DNA of 64,000 bases from Methylobacterium sp. NMS14P (GCF_028583545.1 NZ_CP087106.1:5067001-5131000); one strand, 5' to 3'; positions 1-7,150 are shown, counted from the first letter of the stretch. Translations and numbers: made by a program. The notes: generated by a model from the letters alone, not told the origin.

Positions 1-520
1 CGTCCTCGCCCTGGTCCATGGTGTCGGCGCAGTGAAACACGACGTAGCGCGCCTGCGGCTTCAGCACCGCGCGGTTGAGGAGGTCTGATAGCGGCACCCC
101 GGTCCACTTGCCGATAGCGCTCCACCCCTCGACGCAGTCGTGCCGGGTGATCTGGGTGCGCGACGGCAACTCGCGCAGCTCCGCCAGGGACAGCCTGAAC
201 GGCTTCTCAACCAGCCCACCGACCTCCAGCCGGTAGTGTACGAATTTGTGCTTCGCCAGCGCCTTGTAGGCCTTGTCCGGCGGATCCTCGGTGCCGTTCG
301 GCTTGAACCAAGGCGAGATGTCGGGCTCGGCATACTCGGGGGCCAACGACCGCTCGGTCAGGAGCAGCCGCTGCACGAACAGGTTCGCGTCCTCGCCGGT
401 CTTGAGCGTGCGCCGGAACCACTTGACCTCGCCGAGCCGATCGCAGCCGCCGAGCAGCGCGGTGCTAGCCATGGCGGTGGCGCCGAGCAACAGCGTGCGT
501 CGGTTGGGCGGCCCCGTCAT
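1..520 (-). CDS. Molybdopterin oxidoreductase, MsrP/sulfite-oxidase superfamily, cassette copy 1 (3' end outside window)
   Basis: The first 173 codons are present and the end lies left of the window. The start ATG overlaps the stop of the upstream cytochrome gene as ATGA, so the two are probably translationally coupled. The N-terminus has a twin-arginine (R7-R8), a hydrophobic stretch and a lipobox-like LLGGC ending at C26, suggesting Tat export and possibly lipidation. The segment RHDCVEGWSAIG carries the expected Mo-ligand cysteine. The readable part ends in MDQGED, where an acidic insert starts in the two complete paralogs at 47042-47965 and 61286-62209. By analogy with MsrP/YedY1 it would reduce methionine sulfoxide in the periplasm. 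The substrate is inferred. Confidence 0.85.
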   Translation of the reverse strand, partial: MTGPPNRRTLLLGATAMASTALLGGCDRLGEVKWFRRTLKTGEDANLFVQRLLLTERSLAPEYAEPDISPWFKPNGTEDPPDKAYKALAKHKFVHYRLEVGGLVEKPFRLSLAELRELPSRTQITRHDCVEGWSAIGKWTGVPLSDLLNRAVLKPQARYVVFHCADTMDQGED

Positions 521-1419
521 GGCATCCCTCCCACGTTCTCAGGATCGGATACTGACTCGACCTTGCGCTCAATTACGAACCAGCCGGTGAGCATGCCGCG
601 CATGTTGTTCCAGAACCCGGACAGCACTACGAACGCGACGTGGACGACCACGAATAGAACGAGCAGGCCGGCGACGACGAAGTGCACCGTGCGCGCCGAT
701 TGCCGCCCGTCAAACAGGGTCAGCAGGAACGGGAAGGCCGCGTCCATGGCCGGCGACATCGCCAGCCCAGCCAGCACCTGCACCGGCAGCAGCACGAACA
801 ACACCGCGGCGTAGGTGAGCTTCTGGATGACGTTGTAGCGTTTGGCTTCATCCCCTTGCGGGAAGCGCAGTGTCAGATGCTCCCACACCGAGGCGCCGAA
901 GTGCCGGACCTGGTCGCGCTGCGGAACGACGCGGAAGCGCAGTTGCCCGCTCAGCAGACCGTAGAGCAGGTACAGGACCCCGTTCAGGACGAAGGCCCAA
1001 GCGAAGAAGAAGTGCCAGCTCCGGCCACCAGTGAGGTCCTGATCACTCGGCAGGGTCAGCCACGATGGGAAGCCGCGGTCCGCGGGCTCGCCATCGGTAC
1101 CGGGCGAGGATCCAAGATAGCCGGTGGTGTCGAAGGTGCGGCCCAGCACTGTGGCCGTTCCCTTCGGCGGGTCGTCCACGGTTGAGGACATGGCCAGCAG
1201 CGGTGTGTCGAAGGTCGAGGCCTTGCCCCAGTACAGGGCTGGGTGGGCGTTGAAGATCTGCAGGCCACTCATCAGCAGGACGAGCAGGCAGAGTGCGTTG
1301 ATCCAGTGGGTCACCCGGATCACGGCGGGGTGCCGGAACATCCAGCGCCGCCGCACGACTTCACCGAGGTCCGGCGCAGAGCGCTTCAGGTAAGTGCGGG
1401 GCAAGAAGCGAGTTTCCAT
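517..1419 (-). CDS. Cytochrome b561-type membrane electron donor (YedZ1-like), cassette copy 1
   Basis: A 300-residue membrane protein with four main hydrophobic segments and conserved histidines in THW (first helix), SWHFFFAW (second) and HFVVAG/VVHVAF (last), the pattern of the b561/Ni-hydrogenase cytochrome family, where histidines bind haem b. It should pass electrons from the quinone pool to the exported Mo enzyme encoded next, with which it overlaps by ATGA. I chose ATG at 1419; a longer frame runs to 1452 and the paralogs start at the equivalent of PRTYL, which here would be a TTG. It is clearly homologous to 46158-47045 and to the broken gene at 60402-61289. Confidence 0.85.
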   Translation of the reverse strand: METRFLPRTYLKRSAPDLGEVVRRRWMFRHPAVIRVTHWINALCLLVLLMSGLQIFNAHPALYWGKASTFDTPLLAMSSTVDDPPKGTATVLGRTFDTTGYLGSSPGTDGEPADRGFPSWLTLPSDQDLTGGRSWHFFFAWAFVLNGVLYLLYGLLSGQLRFRVVPQRDQVRHFGASVWEHLTLRFPQGDEAKRYNVIQKLTYAAVLFVLLPVQVLAGLAMSPAMDAAFPFLLTLFDGRQSARTVHFVVAGLLVLFVVVHVAFVVLSGFWNNMRGMLTGWFVIERKVESVSDPENVGGMP

Positions 1420-1435
1420 GGGATGCACAGACAGC

Positions 1436-1466
1436 GCGGCGGCCGACTGCACAGCCGCTCCGCCGC
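1436..1466 (-). promoter_or_regulatory. Intercistronic hairpin between Met-rich peptide gene and cytochrome gene (copy 1)
   Basis: A two-part inverted repeat: outer arms of 7 bp (1436-1442 with 1460-1466) and inner arms of 6 bp (1444-1449 with 1452-1457, one G-T pair). Cassettes 2 and 3 have a hairpin at the same place with different loop and inner-stem sequence. No T-run follows, so an RNA-processing, stability or attenuation role is more likely than a classical terminator. Confidence 0.5.
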
Positions 1467-1481
1467 GCTCCAGGCGACCGC

Positions 1482-1700
1482 TTACATGCGGTGCATCATG
1501 CGGCGGCGCATCATCCGCTTCCGCATCATGCGCTTCTTCATCATCATGCGATCGCCGCGCATCATCTGCACCTGCGTGATGCCAGACTGATCAGCCTGTA
1601 AGCTGTTGACGGACATCGGGGCAGCTGACACCGAACCAGCACCGAGGGCGACGCCGCCAAGCAGGGTGGCGGCGGCAAGTGCGAACGTCATCTTCTTCAT
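1482..1700 (-). CDS. Secreted methionine-rich basic peptide (MrpX-like), cassette copy 1
   Basis: A 72-residue precursor with a Sec signal peptide (MKKMTFALAAATLL, cleavage near SAA-AP). The predicted mature part of about 46 residues has 13 Met and 12 Lys/Arg, arranged at the C-terminus as a pentad repeat of the form MM-basic-basic-R. AGGAGATCT lies upstream of the ATG as a ribosome site. Position next to cytochrome b and an MsrP-like enzyme matches MrpX of Azospira, a sacrificial methionine-rich peptide oxidised by hypochlorite and recycled by YedY1. Function here is inferred from that analogy. Close paralogs are at 45863-46081 and 60102-60326. Confidence 0.8.
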   Translation of the reverse strand: MKKMTFALAAATLLGGVALGAGSVSAAPMSVNSLQADQSGITQVQMMRGDRMMMKKRMMRKRMMRRRMMHRM

Positions 1701-1747
1701 GCGAGATCTCCTTCAGAACACGGACTGATCGCCCGCATGGATCATGT

Positions 1748-1773
1748 AAGCCTACAACGCTCGCCTAAGTTCC
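1748..1773 (-). promoter_or_regulatory. Candidate ECF-type promoter of cassette 1
   Basis: On the minus strand GGAACTT, then 16 nt, then CTT, about 48 nt upstream of the peptide start codon. The same CAGGAACTT box with 16-nt spacing lies upstream of cassettes 2 and 3, whose other leader sequence differs more. GGAAC is a typical -35 core of ECF sigma factors. No mapped start is available, so this is inference. Confidence 0.45.
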
Positions 1774-1796
1774 TGAGTAAGAACGAGTCTCATCCG

Positions 1797-1818
1797 GAAC
1801 CCATCAAATGATGGGTTC
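1797..1818. promoter_or_regulatory. Perfect 10-2-10 palindrome, candidate operator
   Basis: GAACCCATCA and TGATGGGTTC are separated by AA, in the divergent region between the Met-rich peptide gene and the ferritin-like gene. A degenerate form (ATCA-TT-TGAT) is found at the corresponding place near 45752-45764 in cassette 2. It lies just upstream of the candidate promoter, so it may bind a regulator. The protein is unknown. Confidence 0.4.
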
Positions 1819-2003
1819 GACAAACCTGCTGCTACGGATGACTGTGCCAGAAAATTTCATGTGCCAATCAATTTTCTTACATCATGCGATTATTTTCGAG
1901 CCTAGAACGATTTCCCGACCGCTTTCTAATCTACATTATTGGCGAGCTTGGCCGGCGCATCGCAGCCTCTTTCGCGGCGGCACGATGTCGCCGAAATTGG
2001 GAG

Positions 2004-2715
2004 GTGCTCGTGATCCGCTCGGCTCAACCAGAATACGATACTGACTATGAGGCCGTAGCGCGCTCGCGGTGGGCTACTTAAGACGGTCGGCATCCTCGCC
2101 GCCTCGACGGCCTTCCTGGAGCTAAACCTCGCGGAAGCCTTCGCCCAGCGTGGCGCCACGCTCGCCGGGGGCACGGTCGACCTCGGCCAGGGCGATTTCG
2201 CCGTGCTGAACTACGCCTACGCCTTGGAGCAGTTGGAGGCCGCCTTCTACACCCAAGTGCTGCAGCAGCCCTACCGCGGCTTCAATCCCTCCGACGAGCA
2301 GAGCCTTACTGGGATCCAGCAGCACGAGGTCGCCCACCGCGAGTTCTTCCGCTCCGCACTCGGGGGCAATGCCATCCCGGACCTGCAGGTCGACTTCGGC
2401 CGGGTCAATTTCGCCAGCCGCCAGAGCGTGCTCGGCACCGCCCGCACCTTCGAGGACCTCGGGGTGGCCGCCTATAATGGCGCCGGTCAGCTCCTGCGCA
2501 ACCCGGACTTCCTGGCCAAGGCAGGCTCGATCGTCTCGGTCGAGGCGCGCCACGCCGCCACGATCCGCGACATGCTCAATCCTTACAGCGCGGCATTCGC
2601 CGGCAACGATATCGTGGACGGCAACGGCCTCGACCGCGCGCTGGTGCCCTCGCAGGTGCTGCCCAGGGTAGTGCCTTTCGTCCTCACCCCGGTCAGCGCG
2701 AGCCAACTGCCGTGA
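2004..2715 (+). pseudogene. Tat-exported ferritin-like protein 1, frameshifted (copy 1)
   Basis: Homolog of the intact gene at 44850-45563. Translation from GTG 2004 (GGGAG upstream) gives the expected start VLVIRSAQPE, but about 2 nt are missing near 2067-2070, inside the twin-arginine region, and the frame hits TAA at 2079. The rest (GLLKTVGILAAST..., then the ferritin-like body with E..E and ARHAATIRDM motifs) is open to 2715. An internal GTG at 2203 could give a cytoplasmic fragment without a signal. The family (Ferritin_2 type) has a four-helix fold that usually binds a di-iron site. It overlaps the next gene by GTGA. It is broken unless the indel is a sequencing error. Confidence 0.75.
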
Positions 2716-3443
2716 TCGCCCCGCCCACGCTCGCCCCCAGCACCGAGGACGCCGTTATGACCGCATCGATCGCCCCAGCCATACCCGTCGCTCCCACCGT
2801 GATCGAGACCCTCGACCCTGATCTCACCGCCCGGATGACATCACGCCGGGGCCTGTTCACCCGCGCCGCCGGCACGCTCGGAGTGCTCGCCAGCGCACCG
2901 ACGGTGTTGGCGGTAGCTTCCACCGAGGCGTTCGCGCAGGCCTTGCCGGGTCAGGTGGTAGACGTGCTCCGGTTCGCCCTGACCCTGGAGTACCTGGAGG
3001 CAGAGTTCTACCGTACGGCGCTGGCTACGCCGCATCTGATCCCGGCGCGCTACCGAGCTGTGTTCACGCAGCTCGCACGGCATGAGGCCGAGCACGTGCG
3101 CCTATTGCAAGGGGCGCTCGGCAGTGCCGCCATTCCGCCGCCGGCCTTCGATTTCACGGGCAAGGGCAAGTACCCGGACGTGTTCGCCAACTTCGACACG
3201 TTCACGACGCTGTCGAGCACGTTCGAGGATCTCGGGGTGGCGGCGTATAAGGGTCAGGCCGGCAACCTGCAGGGCACGCCGGTGCTGACGACGGCGCTGC
3301 AGATCCACTCGGTCGAGGCGCGGCACGCCGCTGAAGTACGGCGGGTGCGCGGCTTCGTCGGCTGGGACGGCGCTTTCGATGCACCGCTGACCAAGGCCGC
3401 GGTGCTAGCTGCGGCCGCGCCCTTCCTGGCCGGAGGTGTTTGA
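2712..3443 (+). CDS. Tat-exported ferritin-like protein 2 (copy 1)
   Basis: A 243-residue protein. A long N-terminal extension precedes a Tat motif (SRRGLFTRAAG) and an Ala-rich stretch ending near AFAQ. The body has helix motifs LEYLEAEFYRTAL and RHEAEHVRLL and ends with SVEARHAAEVRRV, the Glu/His pattern expected of a ferritin-like di-iron bundle. An ATG at 2757 is an alternative start; the GTG at 2712 overlaps the preceding stop. It probably acts in the periplasm in iron or oxidant handling. Its close paralog is at 44134-44853, roughly 85-90% identical in the aligned 3' part by eye. Confidence 0.8.
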   Translation: MIAPPTLAPSTEDAVMTASIAPAIPVAPTVIETLDPDLTARMTSRRGLFTRAAGTLGVLASAPTVLAVASTEAFAQALPGQVVDVLRFALTLEYLEAEFYRTALATPHLIPARYRAVFTQLARHEAEHVRLLQGALGSAAIPPPAFDFTGKGKYPDVFANFDTFTTLSSTFEDLGVAAYKGQAGNLQGTPVLTTALQIHSVEARHAAEVRRVRGFVGWDGAFDAPLTKAAVLAAAAPFLAGGV

Positions 3444-3488
3444 AGGCACTGCACTTCGGTGGCGCGGCACCAGCCGCGCTGCTCGGCT

Positions 3489-3640
3489 TTATTCGGGGAT
3501 GAGTTTGCCCATGTAAACCACCGACCGGGTCGGCTGCCCGGTTGACGAGCTACCAAGCGGCTCAACCGCGATCGCTATCGCCCCGTCCGGCGAGGCTCCA
3601 GGCGGCAGCGTCAGCCGGCTCGGCGGCGCCCTGGAGGCCG
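3489..3640 (-). pseudogene. Remnant of an anti-sigma factor (RskA-like C-terminus)
   Basis: About 50 open codons ending at TAA (3489-3491) read SRLTLPPGASPDGAIAIAV, then EPLGSSSTGQPTRSVVYMG and KLIPE. This resembles the C-terminal end of RskA-type anti-sigma factors, which commonly finish with an SLEP-GGSPTG-PTGPV-GxL pattern. An in-frame TAA at about 3643 removes everything upstream, and no sigma gene is adjacent, so only a remnant remains. The assignment rests on motif memory, not on a search. Confidence 0.45.
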
Positions 3641-3939
3641 ATTAGTTTCGGCCTTGCAATGTCGACATACCAGGTTTCGGGTTCCGGCCCGCAGGCGCTT
3701 CGGCAACGATCGGACTGACCTGCGCCTTGCCGGTGCGCAGGTCGACCCGAACGATCAATGCCAGGAGCGCTCCGCCGCGCTGGTTGGTATGCAGCGAGTT
3801 AGCTAATCCTTGCCGTTCGCATGCTTCAGGGCGTTCACAAGCCCGCGATGCACTCGGCTCTCGGCATGTTGCCGGATGTTGTGCTCGTTGCCCCCGCTTT
3901 GAGACGGGGGACTGAACGAGAACCCGAGGAAGACAAGCC

Positions 3940-4155
3940 ATGGCCACCAAGCACAAGGATGCCGAGCACCATACGAGCGCTGCCGATCACCACGAGCACG
4001 CTGCGCGTCACCATCGTGAAGCTGCCAAGCACCACGAGAGCGGCAACCACGAGAAGGCGGCGCATCACGCCCACACTGCGCATGGCCACACGCAGCACGC
4101 GACGCATCACGCTTCCGAGGCCAGCAAGCACCACTCCGAGCAGCACGGGAAGTAG
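3940..4155 (+). CDS. Small histidine-rich protein
   Basis: A 71-residue soluble protein with 22 histidines, mostly as HH pairs spaced 4-6 residues apart (EHH, DHH, RHH, KHH), consistent with an amphipathic helix displaying His. GAGGAAG precedes the ATG. There is no signal peptide, so it should stay in the cytoplasm. Metal binding (Ni, Zn or Cu) or buffering is plausible from composition only. The 3641-3939 stretch before it shows nothing else I can support, and 4156-4442 after it is also empty. Confidence 0.7.
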   Translation: MATKHKDAEHHTSAADHHEHAARHHREAAKHHESGNHEKAAHHAHTAHGHTQHATHHASEASKHHSEQHGK

Positions 4156-4442
4156 GCGCTAATCCTAAGGCCGGGATGCAGCCGGTTGGCTGGTCCCGGC
4201 TCGTCGCGTAGCCCAGTCGTTCTGGGCCATCTGAGTTCACGCTGACCATCCTTGCAGAACCGGACCGTCAGACGCGCGCCCGATGCGTTCGCCCGATGTT
4301 GACCGGGCTCATCATGCTCGGTCGGATATCCGGACCCTGGAGCGGACCGCGCCGGAGCGGCGAGTGTGATGCACGCCGAGGCTGTTAAGGTGTCGTTAAC
4401 TACAACTTCTGAAAACAACCTGTGTCAAACAGGAGCGCTCCG

Positions 4443-4619
4443 GTGGCCAAAACCAACCCGCAACAGCTCAGCGATATTCACACTGGTACCCGGGCTGGCA
4501 TCCATTCAGGGGTGCGAAAAGCCTATGCCGGCATTCTCAGCGAGCCGCTGCCCACTGAGCATATTGACCTTCTCCTAGCACTGCGCCGGCGCGAGAGAGC
4601 CAGCCATCGCACGGATTGA
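4443..4619 (+). CDS. nepR: NepR-like anti-sigma factor of the general stress response
   Basis: A 58-residue protein starting at GTG 4443 with CAGGAGCG about 8 nt upstream. The core GVRKAYAGILSEPLPTEHI followed by DLLLALRRRE matches the NepR signature (helix, EPLP turn, then LL..L...E). NepR binds the ECF sigma factor EcfG and releases it when phosphorylated PhyR competes. No phyR or ecfG is adjacent here, which suggests a supernumerary NepR paralog of a kind Methylobacterium genomes often carry. The gene ends 6 nt before the convergent gene 4626-5219. Confidence 0.65.
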   Translation: MAKTNPQQLSDIHTGTRAGIHSGVRKAYAGILSEPLPTEHIDLLLALRRRERASHRTD

Positions 4620-4625
4620 GAATGG

Positions 4626-5219
4626 TCAATGCGCGAGGGATGGTGGCGTTGTGAGTGCAAGGTGCGTCTCGACCAGCAGCGCTAATGGTAGCCACGGCTT
4701 GTCGAGCTTCGTCACTGCGATGGGTAGCGGCTTCTGATCGAGTTGTTCTGTGGCGAGAATGACCGGAATGCCGGGCCACAGCAGACCGAGCGCCTGCGCC
4801 AGACCAAAACCATCCATCGTCCCATCGAGGTGCTGATCGGCGACCACCAACGCCACCTCGCCACCGCGCTGCTTGAGCACGGACACCGCCTGCTCGCCGC
4901 GGTCGCAGCAGATCACTTCCAGCGCGCTGGCACGCAGAAGCGTTGCGGCCTGCTCCGTCATGGTGGGGCATCGGCCCACGACGACCACGAGGGGTGCCGT
5001 CGCGATTGTCTCGGTAGGCGGATTTTCGAGATGGGCTAGCAGTTCAAGTAGCGGCTGTGGCCAAGTCTCGCACTCACTCACGGGCATCAACTGCGCGAGA
5101 CCGTGGGCGACGGCCTGAAGAAGGGGATTACTGAGCGCCCGCGAAGAGACGAGGTGACAATAGCTAATCTGCTGCATACCTCTTCCGTCCGCTCGGATGG
5201 GCCCCCACCCGCTCGGCAC
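4626..5219 (-). CDS. Degenerate receiver-domain protein
   Basis: A 197-residue protein. About 80 N-terminal residues of unknown type are followed by a CheY-like fold: APLVVVVGRCPTMTEQAA (first strand), ALVVADQHLDGTMDG (phospho-Asp candidate), IPVILAT and KLDKPW (conserved Lys-Pro). The acidic pair that normally follows the first strand is absent (GRCP), so Mg2+ binding and phosphorylation are doubtful. It may be a pseudo-receiver working by protein contact. An internal ATG at about 5177 (MQQISYCHLV) is an alternative start. It converges on the NepR-like gene. Confidence 0.6.
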   Translation of the reverse strand: MPSGWGPIRADGRGMQQISYCHLVSSRALSNPLLQAVAHGLAQLMPVSECETWPQPLLELLAHLENPPTETIATAPLVVVVGRCPTMTEQAATLLRASALEVICCDRGEQAVSVLKQRGGEVALVVADQHLDGTMDGFGLAQALGLLWPGIPVILATEQLDQKPLPIAVTKLDKPWLPLALLVETHLALTTPPSLAH

Positions 5220-5311
5220 GGCCCTGACTGACCTGTGTTAACTCCTGAAGGCAAAATAGCGATGAACGTCGACGGTTGCATGGAACAGGTCAGAAAATTG
5301 GCTACTAGGGT

Positions 5312-5524
5312 GTGGGGCGGCCCACGCACCTGATCCTCAGTCTCCAACAGGTTTCCAGCCTGCCCAGCCTACGCTTTCGTGCGTTCGAAGGAGGGCGGCC
5401 CGGCTACTACCTGACCAACCCGAACCGCGGCGACCGCATCCTCCTGCGGAAGGAAGCCGACGACCTGTATGTGGCGGTTGATGTCGGCCCGCATGACAAC
5501 GTGTTGCGGCGCTGGAACAGGTAG
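5312..5524 (+). CDS. Hypothetical small protein
   Basis: A 70-codon frame whose C-terminal half looks protein-like (YYLTNPNRGDRILLRKEAD, then LYVAVDVGP). No strong ribosome site is seen and the N-terminal part is unconvincing. No family is recognised. It could be a remnant. Confidence 0.3.
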   Translation: MGRPTHLILSLQQVSSLPSLRFRAFEGGRPGYYLTNPNRGDRILLRKEADDLYVAVDVGPHDNVLRRWNR

Positions 5525-5572
5525 GGGGGGAGGGCTGTCTCAGGTTCAGCGGATTGAGGCGCGAGCCACCTG

Positions 5573-5812
5573 ATGAACACGCCCAAGGCGAACAGGGCCA
5601 TTGCCAGTGCGATGGGTGGCGAGGCCCGCTGCGTCCAAGCTGACGCCTTCGCTGCGGCCATCCTGCCGGCCATCGTCCAGGCTCGCGCGGCTGGTGCCGC
5701 TTCGTATCAGGAGGTCGCCGACGCTCTAGACGCCCTTGGCATCCCAACTGCACGAGGCAGTCAGTGAAACCGTGTTCAGGTACGGCGCATCGAAGTGCGG
5801 ATGACACGATAG
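5573..5812 (+). pseudogene. Recombinase-type helical small protein with Trp codon changed to TGA
   Basis: The 64 codons from ATG 5573 end at TGA 5765-5767 in AAGAASYQEVADALDAL followed by GIPTARGSQ. In the C-terminal segment of serine recombinases and related small proteins this is followed by W and then xxVQVxRxLxR. Reading the TGA as W gives WNRVQVRRIEVR and a stop at 5810-5812, exactly that pattern. The simplest reading is a TGG-to-TGA nonsense mutation in a stand-alone recombinase-like module. A loss of about 15 residues may be tolerated. Confidence 0.5.
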
Positions 5813-5890
5813 AAAGAAGGCCACCCCCGAAGGAGTGGCCCAAGTCTAGGGAGGAAACGCCCAGTGAAGGGCTACAGCGCAGCGACGCTG
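5808..5890 (+). repeat. Dispersed structured repeat, family 1, copy A
   Basis: About 80 bp shared with 29118-29200: a short hairpin around a CCCGAAG loop (arms GGCCAC 5819-5824 and GTGGCC 5835-5840), then the invariant GTCTAGGGAGGAAACGCCC and AGTG. The arms differ in sequence between copies but still pair. It could be a small RNA gene or a mobile intergenic element. The rest of the gap up to 6050 shows nothing else. Confidence 0.6.
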
Positions 5891-6050
5891 GCGCTATCGC
5901 TTTGCTGCAATGCGACAACCGTTGGTGCGGTGCAGGGTTCCTGGCTGCGGGCCGCTTGAGCATTTCACGGGTTGGGCTACTCACACAGACGTCTCTAACG
6001 TCCGGTCCCCATCGGACCCCATGTAGGTTCGGAACCAAGGCCTGAGCGGC

Positions 6051-6293
6051 ATGAGCACCGATCCTGTCCAGAAAGCCATGCTCGATCTGATGGACGTCGT
6101 CAGCGACGACATCATCTACGCCGAGGCTTTGGCGAATGAGCTGGTACAAGGAGCGAAGGCACTGTCCGGTCGGCCCGGATCTGAGTCTATTCGCGACACG
6201 GCCCTGCACTGGCGCGTCAAGTCTATCAAACTGCGAATGCAGCTTGCTGCACTGCATGAAGAGTACGCGACACGCTTCCCATTCAAAATGTGA
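6051..6293 (+). CDS. Hypothetical helical protein
   Basis: 80 residues, mostly predicted helix (MLDLMDVVSDDIIYAEALA), no signal or membrane segment, no family recognised. The frame has a reasonable amino acid composition and the opposite-strand frames are weaker. The 6294-6619 stretch after it contains no gene I can support. Confidence 0.45.
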   Translation: MSTDPVQKAMLDLMDVVSDDIIYAEALANELVQGAKALSGRPGSESIRDTALHWRVKSIKLRMQLAALHEEYATRFPFKM

Positions 6294-6619
6294 GATGAGA
6301 CTGGCCGTCGGCCTATAGTACTATACCGATCAGATGCCGCATCGTCGGCTTGGTCGTTTGTACGAGACCTGACCTTGCGCTGATTTGCCCCCAATGAAGC
6401 GATCCACGCCTTGTCGCTCTCACAACGGCCAAGCTCGACAAAGCTTCACTAGCGCCGGCATCCAACCTGCTCGCGGCACCGAGCGCCGAGGTCCAACAGC
6501 TGGGCCAGCAAGATCGGGGGCGATCTTGTCCAGCCAAGCCGATGGTGTCTCTCGTCGAGACAACTCATCATGAGCCTAACTGGCATACCCGTCAAAGCCT
6601 CGCTGACGCCAGGCGAAAC

Positions 6620-6857
6620 CTATCCCTCAGCGCCAGCCATGCCGAAGGGCGGGAAGCTGGCAAGGTGCCGAGCACGCTCCCACAGATCGATGCCGAAGGC
6701 GTTGGCGATGCGCGCGGCGAGGAACTGAGCTTCGTCGTCGGTCGCAGCCTCAATCACTTGGGCGCGACGTACCCCCCCCGTCACAGCCGAGCAAGAATGC
6801 CCGGTATGAGCGAGGTCCGGGGGAAGCGTCGGTCGGCAGCTCGATGGTCGTCGACAT
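6620..6857 (-). pseudogene. Small conserved-type protein frameshifted at a G8 tract
   Basis: Translation from ATG 6857 gives MSTTIELPTDASPGPRSYR, then AFLLGCDGG, and enters a run of eight G (minus strand, 6772-6779). With seven G the frame continues VRRAQVIEAATDDEAQFLA and then IDLWERARHLASFP to a stop at 6620. This matches a small-protein pattern I associate with Methylobacterium (YRxxLLGxDG...ADDEAA...xxLWxRxRxIA). With eight G it ends early. It is either a homopolymer error, a true mutation or a phase-variable tract. Confidence 0.5.
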
Positions 6858-7027
6858 GAGGTCGCCTGTGCGTTGCAGGCGGGAGCGCGGAGGTCTCTCA
6901 GTCGTCGGAGCCCAGGGGGTATACGTCCGGCGATGTGCGAACCGTAGAACCCTCCGGAGGAGAAAGATAGCGCACAACTGAAAATCGCCCGGTGTGGAAC
7001 TACGGTGGCCATCGAGCCAATTGCCGC

Positions 7028-7150
7028 ATCCGAGATCAGAGAGCTCGGCGGTGCGCGCCAGGGAGCCCACACCGCCGAGCCCGACACAAGCAGTGAAGCC
7101 ATCCACGCTCAGTCACCTTCACAACGAGAGCGGCCGTCGAAGGTTCAGAG
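7028..7150 (+). repeat. Dispersed structured repeat, family 2, copy A
   Basis: About 120 bp shared with 28943-29060. It contains an 11-bp perfect stem (GCTCGGCGGTG 7043-7053 and CACCGCCGAGC 7070-7080) followed by a conserved tail beginning CCGACACAAGC. The other copy has an A-T pair where this one has G-C, so pairing is conserved. No protein frame is shared. It lies in the otherwise gene-free 6858-7290 gap. Confidence 0.6.

Noticed and set aside
4107..4418. Minus-strand frames over the His-rich gene
   Set aside because: The plus-strand gene has a ribosome site and striking His pairs; the opposite frames are made of antisense Val, Leu and Met codons.
5407..5673. An 88-codon minus frame with one hydrophobic stretch
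   Set aside because: It overlaps the recombinase-type frame on the plus strand, which has a clear family pattern. The hydrophobic stretch is probably a shadow.
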